From assembly GCA_016932145.1 (NCBI GenBank), contig JAFGDI010000278.1, positions 1 to 8,182 on the forward strand: a stretch of 8,182 bases of DNA, in the 5' to 3' direction. Position numbers and translations under genes: made by a program. The stretch's first letter is position 1; every line of letters begins with the position of its first letter. Below, piece after piece: positions 1 to 5,510 of the stretch. This stretch comes from Sedimentisphaerales bacterium (GTDB lineage: Bacteria; Planctomycetota; Phycisphaerae; Sedimentisphaerales; SM23-30). The notes below the pieces were generated by a model that did not search any database, had not been told where the DNA came from, and saw only the letters and a program-made list of their open reading frames with translations.

Positions 1-2
1 CA

Positions 3-113
3 AAGCCCTCAAAAGACCAGGGCAAGAACTCTGGCGAAGCCAGCAGAACCGATACTAAAGCGGGGGAACAACCACAAGCAATCGGAAAAGTCATAAAGCC
101 ATTACCTATATAG
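3..113 (+). CDS. Possible C-terminal end of a gene entering from the left edge (partial, doubtful)
   Basis: Reading from base 3 there are 36 codons with no stop before TAG at 111-113. The encoded peptide is strongly hydrophilic (many Lys, Ser, Gly, Glu and Gln), like the disordered tail of a longer protein, and ends in a short Ile/Pro-rich stretch. No domain is recognisable, so no function is given. The other two plus-strand frames stop at 56-58 and 91-93. The length is therefore too short to prove coding. The opposite strand is also open here, from an ATG at 92-94 running off the edge, and gives a hydrophobic peptide with little positive charge. I prefer the plus-strand reading because of its composition, but only weakly. 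Confidence 0.33.
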   Translation, partial: KPSKDQGKNSGEASRTDTKAGEQPQAIGKVIKPLPI

Positions 114-199
114 CTTTAACTTAAATACTCTGAGAAATAATATAATAATAAATGATAACGGTAACGGTACTCTCAGAATATCAGCATTTTCTGATCGAT

Positions 200-243
200 C
201 TGACTGATCTACAGCTTCGTATCATATAATCTGCTGACTGATC
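200..243. repeat. 10-bp direct repeat within a GATC cluster
   Basis: CTGACTGATC occurs at 200-209 and again at 234-243, a 34-bp offset. GATC is present at 193, 197, 206 and 240, four copies in about 50 bases. The spacing is a little over three helical turns, which could suit a DNA-binding protein, but no gene start lies nearby. It may be chance in a low-complexity stretch. Confidence 0.35.
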
Positions 244-351
244 AAATTTTTACTCGGCCCAACATCACCTGCCTTTCATCATAAAAAAACACTTTAGCTG
301 ACTATTGATATAGTCCCATGCTCTTCAATAAATTATACAACACACTTTGCA

Positions 352-367
352 GGTTGACCAGTCAACC
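352..367. promoter_or_regulatory. 16-bp perfect dyad GGTTGAC-CA-GTCAACC (operator-like)
   Basis: Two exact 7-bp half-sites in inverted orientation are separated by 2 bp. Allowing one bulged A, two more pairs (GC/GC) extend the stem outwards. The tight, symmetric TGAC/GTCA core resembles operators of dimeric helix-turn-helix regulators. A -10-like TATACA lies just upstream at 334-339, but I found no matching -35 at a sensible distance and no gene directly downstream. No T run follows on either strand, so a terminator is unlikely. What binds here, if anything, is unknown. Confidence 0.4.
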
Positions 368-392
368 GCTGTAAAAAAGCATAAAAATATTT

Positions 393-412
393 GTAATCGT
401 TCACACGATTAC
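393..412. repeat. Perfect hairpin, 8-bp stem GTAATCGT/ACGATTAC with 4-base loop
   Basis: The stem is perfect, the loop is TCAC, and two G-T wobble pairs could lengthen it outwards. It directly abuts the left arm of the heptamer inverted repeat that begins at 414, so it may be the outer part of the same element. It is followed by A-rich rather than T-rich sequence on the plus strand, which argues against a terminator in that direction. On the minus strand it is followed by mixed A/T sequence with no clean T run. Confidence 0.5.
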
Positions 413-413
413 G

Positions 414-540
414 GTTAAAAGTCAAAAGTTAAAGGTAAAAGGTAATGGTTTTCGCTGACGCGAAGCTATTTTAAATTACGATCAGTCTCGGCCACAAGTG
501 AGTATCCTTTACTTTTAACCTTTTACTTTTCACTTTTAAC
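414..540. repeat. Large imperfect inverted repeat with heptamer-built arms (MITE-like or STRR-like element)
   Basis: The left arm (414-448) reads as five successive 7-bp units of consensus GTWAAAR, the first two being GTTAAAA and GTCAAAA. The right arm (506-540), read on the other strand, again has five such units. By hand alignment the arms agree at 30 of 35 positions, and one mismatch is a G-T wobble in RNA. The 57-base centre holds a second small hairpin, TTCGC/GCGAA with loop TGAC (451-464). Further out, an AT-rich 14-base segment (383-396) is matched in inverted orientation by 556-569 with a one-base shift. The element may therefore span about 383-569. I see no clear target-site duplication and no coding. 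Candidates are a non-autonomous mobile element, a dispersed structural repeat, or expanded short tandem repeats. Confidence 0.65.
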
Positions 541-661
541 AATAACCGCCAACAGTTACAAAATATTTTAAGAACCGAGTTCATTGTCCTTCCAGTCGTT
601 TGCAAAAAATAGTATTACTCATTATCACAAAAGGAGTTGTCAGGATAAAAACAATTTCTGG

Positions 662-1615
662 TCAGAACTTCTTTTGATAGATATGGCAATAAGGTAATTT
701 ACCGGTTTTGTTATAATAATGCTGATGATAATCTTCGGCGGGCCAGAACACCTGGGCCGGGGTTAGTTTTGTCTGCACCTTATAGCCTTTATCTTTCAAT
801 ATTTGAATAAGATTTTCCGCAGTCGCCTTCTGCTGGGGTGTAAGGTAAAAAATCTCGCTGCGATACTGATCGCCCAGATCCGGCCCCTGCCCGCCAACCT
901 GAGTTGGGTCGTGCGTCTCGAAATATATCTTAGCAATAACTTCAAAACTTACCTGATTAGGGTCAAAAACGACCATAACAGCCTCTGCATGGCCGGTATT
1001 TTCATTGCATACCTGTTTATAGGTGGGGTTATCTACCCTGCCGCCGGTGTAGCCAACAGTGCTATAGTAAACACCTTTAACCTGATTAAGATGATGCTGT
1101 ACGCCCCAGAAACAGCCGGAGGCGAAAACAGCGGTTTCGAGCTTTTCGGCAGGTATAAACTCCATCGAGACTGAATTAACACAATGTCTGGTATTTTTCG
1201 GTGTCAGTCTTTCGCCGGTAAATACATGACCAAGGTGTCCACCACAACGGGCACAGGTAATTTCGGTTCTCATACCATCGCGGTCAAGTGTCTGAACGAC
1301 TGCATCGTCAATAGCATCATCGAATCCGGGCCAGCCGCACTCGGTGGGGAATTTACTGTCAGAGGTAAACAAAGCCGCACCACATTGCCGGCAGGAATAA
1401 ATGCCCTTAGCAAAATGGTCATTATAAATGCCGGTAAAAGGCGGCTCAGTACCTTTATCAATAATTACATGTTTTTCCAATGCCGACAAGTCTTTCATTA
1501 TGATCTCACTTAATCTCGGTTGACTATGGTTTTGAGCTATTAAATGCACATGGCCAGAGGCGAGTAAACATATCAATAAGCTCATTATTAACAATAAGTT
1601 ATAATTTTTATTCAT
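662..1615 (-). CDS. msrBA: Secreted bifunctional methionine sulfoxide reductase, MsrB-MsrA fusion
   Basis: This enzyme repairs oxidised proteins by reducing both diastereomers of methionine sulfoxide: the MsrB domain handles R and the MsrA domain S. Residues 1-27 look like a signal peptide (Asn/Lys start, hydrophobic core, likely cut after LIA), so it should act outside the cytoplasm. MsrB spans about 42-155. It has zinc-binding CxxC pairs at Cys75/78 and Cys121/124, the ECGWPGF motif with a likely resolving Cys93, and catalytic Cys145 in RHCVNS. MsrA spans about 160-317, with catalytic Cys168 in GCFWG, the TGHAEAV segment, and Cys310 near the end as a probable recycling cysteine. The order MsrB-MsrA is the reverse of some fusions, such as the MsrA-MsrB order in PilB. 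Both active sites look intact. The upstream ATG is preferred over Met40 because it has a strong ribosome site and promoter. No thioredoxin-like or DsbD-like reductant partner is visible in the window. Confidence 0.95.
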   Translation of the reverse strand: MNKNYNLLLIMSLLICLLASGHVHLIAQNHSQPRLSEIIMKDLSALEKHVIIDKGTEPPFTGIYNDHFAKGIYSCRQCGAALFTSDSKFPTECGWPGFDDAIDDAVVQTLDRDGMRTEITCARCGGHLGHVFTGERLTPKNTRHCVNSVSMEFIPAEKLETAVFASGCFWGVQHHLNQVKGVYYSTVGYTGGRVDNPTYKQVCNENTGHAEAVMVVFDPNQVSFEVIAKIYFETHDPTQVGGQGPDLGDQYRSEIFYLTPQQKATAENLIQILKDKGYKVQTKLTPAQVFWPAEDYHQHYYNKTGKLPYCHIYQKKF

Positions 1616-1619
1616 TATA

Positions 1620-1626
1620 TCACCTT
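1620..1626 (-). promoter_or_regulatory. Ribosome binding site AAGGTGA for msrBA
   Basis: On the minus strand AAGGTGA ends four bases before the ATG at 1615, a usable distance for its AGG core. It supports the longer start that includes the signal peptide. Internal Met40 has only a weak GAGA-like sequence ahead of it. Confidence 0.7.
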
Positions 1627-1640
1627 ATAACCTTCTCATT

Positions 1641-1670
1641 ATTATAGCTAAAAAACCATACTATTATCAA
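1641..1670 (-). promoter_or_regulatory. Sigma70-type promoter for msrBA
   Basis: On the minus strand a -35 box TTGATA (1665-1670; five of six consensus bases) is followed after 18 bases by a perfect -10 box TATAAT (1641-1646). Transcription would start near 1634, giving a leader of about 20 bases that carries the AAGGTGA ribosome site. This is the best promoter in the window. No oxidative-stress regulator site is obvious beside it. Confidence 0.65.
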
Positions 1671-1703
1671 GCCTCAGATAAATAATTGCCGGGCTAAGAA
1701 TAG

Positions 1704-1732
1704 TTTATTAATCTGGAAAAACCGGTTATAAT
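1704..1732 (+). promoter_or_regulatory. Candidate promoter for the first glycosyltransferase gene
   Basis: A perfect -10 TATAAT lies at 1727-1732. At 17-base spacing the -35 position holds a poor match, TTTATT (1704-1709). An 8-bp palindrome AACCGGTT (1720-1727) touches the -10 box. The start site would be near 1739, giving a leader of about 70 bases. An alternative is TTGACT at 1763-1768 with CATAAC 18 bases downstream (1787-1792), which would leave almost no leader. The ribosome site ahead of 1809 is weak, so the short-leader option cannot be excluded. Confidence 0.4.
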
Positions 1733-1808
1733 AGCATTCTATTGGTATAGTGTGGCTGTCTGTTGACTGGCCCGACCACAGTAAAACATAACAGATGAGA
1801 TAATATGC

Positions 1809-2768
1809 ATGCCAGAACAAGATAAAATAGCGGTAATGATCCCCTGTCTGAACGAGGAAAAAACTATCGGCAAAGTTATCGAGGATTTCCGCCGGGAACT
1901 GCCAGCCGCCGAAATATATGTATTCGATAATAACTCAACAGATCGGACGGCCCAGATAGCAATAGACAACGGTGCCAGAGTTATAAGTGAGCCGCGTCGG
2001 GGCAAGGGCTTCGTTGTAGAAAAGATGTTTGGCTCTATTGATGCCGATTATTATATCATGGTCGATGGCGACGACACCTATTCGGCCGCCCATGTGCATG
2101 AGCTGCTGGCAATGGTAAGTAGTGGCCATGCCGATATGGCGATCGGTGCCCGTCTGTCAGAATATACAGATAAATCGTTCCGCCCCCTGCATGTACTGGG
2201 TAATAATCTGGTAAAAATGCTTATAAACTGGATCGGCGGAGCCCGGCTGACAGACATTCTCAGCGGCTATCGCGTATTCAATCGCAAGGTAGTGGAAAAA
2301 ATACCGGTAGTATCCAAGGGTTTTGAAATAGAAACTGAAATGACCATACAGATGCTGCACTTCCACATGAAAATAGTGGAGATCAATGTTCCCTATAAGG
2401 AGCGTCCGCAGGGCAGCGTAAGCAAGCTCAATACTTTTTCCGATGGCTTCCGGGTTTTATGGAAACTCTTTAGCCTGTTCTGCGGTTATAAGCCCCTGAC
2501 CTTTTTCGGTATAGCCAGCATGGTAACTTTTATATTGGGCTTAATGGTTGGCATATTACCGATTCGCGACTATATGACCGACCCGAACCACTATGTCAGC
2601 CATGTTCCCTCGGCCATATTAGCTGCCTGTATGGTATTACTGGCCTTTGGCTTTGCCTTCCTGGGTGTCTTACTACATACGATAAATTATCGAATGAAAG
2701 AGCTGCACAATATATTGACCAGGAACAACAGCTATCAGCATGACCTGCTCACAAAAAAACAGCAATAA
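1809..2768 (+). CDS. Membrane-anchored family 2 glycosyltransferase, polyprenyl-phosphate sugar synthase type
   Basis: The protein probably moves a sugar from a nucleotide donor to a polyprenyl phosphate on the inner face of the membrane. The GT-A domain fills residues 6-225. It starts with VMIPCLNEE, then has DNNSTDRT with Asp40 for nucleotide binding, and metal-binding DGDD at 86-89. It continues with a GYRVFNRK segment near 153-160 and an RPQGSVSKLNTFSDG block at 199-213 that is typical of the DPM1-like subgroup. Two membrane helices follow at about 231-252 and 267-291, with a short basic tail. At 319 residues it is normal for small anchored members. It stands alone, divergent from msrBA and 243 bases before the GT-C-like gene, which could use its lipid-linked product. 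The substrate sugar is unknown. ATG 1809 is the first good start, though its ribosome site is weak. Confidence 0.88.
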   Translation: MPEQDKIAVMIPCLNEEKTIGKVIEDFRRELPAAEIYVFDNNSTDRTAQIAIDNGARVISEPRRGKGFVVEKMFGSIDADYYIMVDGDDTYSAAHVHELLAMVSSGHADMAIGARLSEYTDKSFRPLHVLGNNLVKMLINWIGGARLTDILSGYRVFNRKVVEKIPVVSKGFEIETEMTIQMLHFHMKIVEINVPYKERPQGSVSKLNTFSDGFRVLWKLFSLFCGYKPLTFFGIASMVTFILGLMVGILPIRDYMTDPNHYVSHVPSAILAACMVLLAFGFAFLGVLLHTINYRMKELHNILTRNNSYQHDLLTKKQQ

Positions 2769-2820
2769 AACCTGAAACGCCGCCTTTTCAAGGCATAACA
2801 TCGGTTTTAACGGAAAAACT

Positions 2821-2849
2821 CAAAAAAATACTGATATGAGACTTTTTTG
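2821..2849 (+). terminator. Weak candidate terminator after the first glycosyltransferase gene
   Basis: CAAAAAA (2821-2827) and TTTTTTG (2843-2849) are inverted around a 15-base loop, and inside it CTCA/TGAG (2819-2822 and 2837-2840) offers a competing short stem. The T6 run gives a terminator look, but the stem is almost all A-T. A small GC-containing hairpin GCCTT/AAGGC at 2782-2794 lies closer to the stop codon but has no T run after it. Termination here is plausible, not shown. Confidence 0.25.
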
Positions 2850-2865
2850 TCGATTATCAACATCT

Positions 2866-2890
2866 GTATATGGCTGATTCGGCCATGTAT
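2866..2890. repeat. Intergenic hairpin with ATGGC/GCCAT core
   Basis: The core is five perfect pairs (2870-2874 with 2882-2886) around a 7-base loop. Two A-T and two G-T pairs lengthen the stem to nine. No T run follows, so it is unlikely to be a simple terminator. It sits in the 243-base gap between two plus-strand genes, about 120 bases before the next start codon. It could be a leader structure or an operator, or be accidental. Confidence 0.3.
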
Positions 2891-2997
2891 GGTTTATCTA
2901 TAAATTAGTTCCGCAACCCTCTGTTATAAATATTATCACTGGGTCTTAAGAAGTCGTTTATACTAAACCAGCAAAATACTATTTTAAAATAAACCTT

Positions 2998-3002
2998 AGG
3001 GA
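2998..3002 (+). promoter_or_regulatory. Ribosome binding site AGGGA that decides the start of the GT-C-like gene
   Basis: AGGGA lies nine bases before ATG 3012 but only three bases before the in-frame GTG at 3006. The nine-base spacing favours the ATG, making the protein two residues shorter than the longest reading frame. A -10-like TATACT lies upstream near 2960, but no good -35 partner was found. Confidence 0.55.
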
Positions 3003-3011
3003 CTTGTGGCA

Positions 3012-4559
3012 ATGTCAATAAAAACGAAAAAGAATATAGCAGTTAACCGTCTCAGCCTTGCTCAGAGATTATGCTCAACCCCTATATTGCTACTGATAAT
3101 CACGATAGTTTCTCTGATCCTGAGAACCCTGACAGTTGGTTATCTTGATTCAACTGGCGATGCCTATATGATCTGGCGTGCATGCCGGGAACTTATCGAA
3201 CAGGGCACTCCTTTTTCTCCGCCGGGAGTTTGGGATCATAGAATGTTAAGATGGGCATTATCAATTCCTATGCTGATATCTCAGCAAATAACTAACTCTC
3301 ATCCTGGCTCATATTATCTGTGGCCCATAGTATCATCTACAATCACAACTGTTTTTTCATTTTTGCTTGCCAAAAAACTCACAACAACAATACCGGCATT
3401 ATTCGTCGCCGTTACGGTCATGCTATACCCAATGATCCAGTATCACGGCTCCCAGATAATGCCATTAGGCACAGGCGTGATGTTCACTCTTATAGCCATC
3501 TATTGCCTGTTCTGCTGGCTTGACCGTAAAAGCTGGCTCTTGCTGATCTTATCTTCTATTATGATGTTTTGTGCTTACGGAGCAAAAATAACCGCCTTTT
3601 TCTTCTTACCCGGCATATTTATTGTCATATTAAAAGGAAGTTATAATGGAAAGTGGAATTTCAAGACATTTAAGCCTCTGGCAATCTTCTGCCTGGTCTT
3701 TCTGGTCTTATTTATTATTGAATGTGTGGTATTCCAGAATATTACTACAGTTACCGGCGGTCGATTTGGCTGTTTATTGAACGGTCAGGGCGATCTGGAA
3801 GTTCGTACCCAATATCTGGAACAGAGAGGACATGTGGAATGGCGTTCTCAGGCAGAGACACTAAAGGAATACCTGTTATATTTCATGGCATATCATAAAT
3901 ATGTGCCATCTGTAAATGCCTGGCTATTAAATGGTGGAATTTTGCTGTCTTTCGTTCTGCTTATGATTAAGAACCATAAACTGCGTGAAATGGCAATTAT
4001 ATACATCCCGGCATATCTGATATTTACCTACGCCGTACTTGGAACATATCCTTTTGTCAAGCCGGAACGAATAATATCTCGTTATTATACAGTATGCTAT
4101 GTAATGTCAATAATTATGGCTCTTTGCACCCTATTCTACTTATGGGGCAAGATGAACATAAAAACAATATCATTAAAGACAAAGAATATATCTCTGGGCA
4201 ATATTGTCATTCTTATTACTGCTGTATCTCTCTTTCTTTATGTGACTGAAAAGCCAAAATATGGGCAGAATATCAGCATTACCCAAGAAAACTATGCCAA
4301 AGTGTTACAGGCCAGAAGAGAAATGGCACCAATACTCATGCGTTCAACAGATGACCAAAAACATGACTGGAAATACATTAAAAGGTACAGAGCCTTTTAC
4401 GGCAAAACCACAGAAGGGTTCTACTCTCCACCAATGGCAGTAAAGGTTAATGAAAACGGCAAAGAGGTGGTATATATAGTGCTGGAGACCAATAACTCTA
4501 CTACTATACAAAAGGCTCTGATAGTTTCGGATAATGGCCGGTTTGTTTTCAAGAGCTAG
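3012..4559 (+). CDS. Multi-spanning membrane protein, probable GT-C-fold glycosyltransferase
   Basis: This is a 515-residue protein with roughly ten hydrophobic segments. After helix 1 (about 24-43) comes a first outer loop with LDSTGDAYMIW, where Asp46 and Asp50 sit where GT-C enzymes carry their catalytic acidic motif. An amphipathic stretch with DHRMLRWAL (75-83) follows, also common in that fold. GT-C enzymes take sugars from polyprenyl-phosphate donors on the outer face of the membrane, which would pair with a synthase such as the gene upstream. The last 100 or so residues, after the final helix, are hydrophilic and probably form an outer-face soluble domain that I do not recognise. The gene ends 24 bases from the convergent operon. 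The fold call rests on topology and the loop motif only. A polymerase, flippase or other polytopic protein is possible. Confidence 0.6.
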   Translation: MSIKTKKNIAVNRLSLAQRLCSTPILLLIITIVSLILRTLTVGYLDSTGDAYMIWRACRELIEQGTPFSPPGVWDHRMLRWALSIPMLISQQITNSHPGSYYLWPIVSSTITTVFSFLLAKKLTTTIPALFVAVTVMLYPMIQYHGSQIMPLGTGVMFTLIAIYCLFCWLDRKSWLLLILSSIMMFCAYGAKITAFFFLPGIFIVILKGSYNGKWNFKTFKPLAIFCLVFLVLFIIECVVFQNITTVTGGRFGCLLNGQGDLEVRTQYLEQRGHVEWRSQAETLKEYLLYFMAYHKYVPSVNAWLLNGGILLSFVLLMIKNHKLREMAIIYIPAYLIFTYAVLGTYPFVKPERIISRYYTVCYVMSIIMALCTLFYLWGKMNIKTISLKTKNISLGNIVILITAVSLFLYVTEKPKYGQNISITQENYAKVLQARREMAPILMRSTDDQKHDWKYIKRYRAFYGKTTEGFYSPPMAVKVNENGKEVVYIVLETNNSTTIQKALIVSDNGRFVFKS

Positions 4560-4583
4560 CTTTCGCCCCGCCACAATATAAAC

Positions 4584-5510
4584 TTAATCAGACAAACAGG
4601 CTTTACTGCCCGGCGACAAAAATCTCGCATAAACAAAGCCGAGCAGCTCACCAATAACAGAGGCCATGCGAAATAATAATGCTGCCAGGAGTATCTCAGG
4701 CTTTGCTGAGTGTCCGCTGAGCAATACGACAAGCATAACCTCTCTGACACCCAGTCCTCCCGGGGCTCCGGGTGTGACAAGACCTATTGACCAGGCACAC
4801 ACATAGGCAAACATAAACACAGGTAAACTGGCCCAGGACCAATCAGAAATAACACAACTGGAAATATAAGAGAAAATGATACCTGACAATATCAGGAACA
4901 CACCGTACAAAAACATTATTCTGATAACCTGGGCAAGCATTTGCCAATGAGAGAGTCTGCCATTCTTGCGGCAGTAATAGACCAAGACGAAACCGGAAAA
5001 TATCGTACCACCTATTAAGAGCATACTCAGCCAGTTTTTATTATCAACAATAACATCAGGCAAAATCAATCTCTTACTGAAAAACATCGGGGCAATGATA
5101 ATAGCCGAAGATATAATAACCAGAGCCAACTCCAACACATTAGACAGAAAAGCGGTCTGATGACTAAACCCGTTTTTTTTCAACTGATAGTGACGAGCGG
5201 CCAGATGCATTACATTTGATGGTATATATTTTGCCAGCACACTTTCAAAATAAACCTTAAGAAAAAAAGCCCTGGAACATTTATTATCACTGAGCAACAT
5301 AACAATATAACACCAGTTAAAAGCCAGGATAAAAGTAGCGGCCCAATAAGCCAGCGAGCCAGCCAGAACATTTACAAGAAATGACCACTTAAAATTATCG
5401 GCATCAAGCTCTCTGGCACAACTCAACAGATACATAAGGCAGGCAGCCAGAACAATAACCCTTGCCAGTAGTGAACCAACCTGTTTTATTAATTTTTTTC
5501 CAGTACCCAA
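4584..5510 (-). CDS. Integral membrane protein of the lysylphosphatidylglycerol synthase TM family (PF03706; AglD/YbhN-like)
   Basis: The 308-residue protein is almost entirely membrane-embedded, with about seven or eight helices. Family marks are KYIPSNVMHLAARH at 94-107, a conserved-looking Glu127 in the next helix, and TPGAPGGLGVRE at about 246-257. It lacks the soluble aminoacyl-transfer domain of MprF, so it is the stand-alone membrane unit. Members are linked to lipid or lipid-linked sugar movement and often sit with glycosyltransferases. It is the last gene of a four-gene operon, overlapping the methyltransferase by 22 bases. The start is TTG: no ATG or GTG occurs in frame between the upstream stop and the first helix. 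The first in-frame ATG (residue 26) falls inside that helix. A strong AAGGTGG lies 12 bases ahead, a long spacing. Its cargo is unknown. Confidence 0.85.
   Translation of the reverse strand: MGTGKKLIKQVGSLLARVIVLAACLMYLLSCARELDADNFKWSFLVNVLAGSLAYWAATFILAFNWCYIVMLLSDNKCSRAFFLKVYFESVLAKYIPSNVMHLAARHYQLKKNGFSHQTAFLSNVLELALVIISSAIIIAPMFFSKRLILPDVIVDNKNWLSMLLIGGTIFSGFVLVYYCRKNGRLSHWQMLAQVIRIMFLYGVFLILSGIIFSYISSCVISDWSWASLPVFMFAYVCAWSIGLVTPGAPGGLGVREVMLVVLLSGHSAKPEILLAALLFRMASVIGELLGFVYARFLSPGSKACLSD

Larger units (their letters stand above)
114..661. other. Non-coding, repeat-rich intergenic region (548 bases)
   Basis: No reading frame of convincing length or composition lies here on either strand. 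From left to right I see: a 7-bp inverted repeat TCTGAGA/TCTCAGA (129-135 and 171-177); a small hairpin with a 5-bp stem ATCAG/CTGAT (180-195); a 10-bp direct repeat CTGACTGATC (200-209 and 234-243) within a cluster of four GATC sites; a 16-bp dyad (352-367); an 8-bp-stem hairpin (393-412); and the heptamer inverted repeat (414-540) with AT-rich outer arms (383-396 and 556-569). From 570 to 661 I see nothing clear. The msrBA gene ends at 662 and should have a terminator here, but no hairpin followed by a T run on the minus strand is convincing. Confidence 0.7.

Noticed and set aside
305..339. Promoter made of TTGATA (305-310) and TATACA (334-339)
   Set aside because: The spacing is 23 bases, too long for a sigma70 promoter, and no gene follows.
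414..540. CRISPR array, considered because of the periodic 7-bp units
   Set aside because: The units are far too short and contiguous, there are no unique spacers of constant length, and the arms are inverted relative to each other.
803..1513. Two plus-strand reading frames (803-1174 and 1184-1513) and a 63-codon minus-strand frame at 1270-1461
   Set aside because: They lie wholly inside the well-supported msrBA gene in other frames and show no family motif.
1935..2366. Minus-strand reading frames across the first glycosyltransferase
   Set aside because: They are antisense to intact family 2 motifs and have no ribosome site or recognisable domain.
2782..2794. GCCTT/AAGGC hairpin after the first glycosyltransferase, considered as a terminator
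   Set aside because: The stem is only 5 bp with a 3-base loop, and no T run follows.
4560..4583. Shared terminator between the convergent GT-C-like and PF03706 genes
   Set aside because: The gap is only 24 bases and contains no inverted repeat or T run. Termination must lie inside the opposite gene or be of another type.
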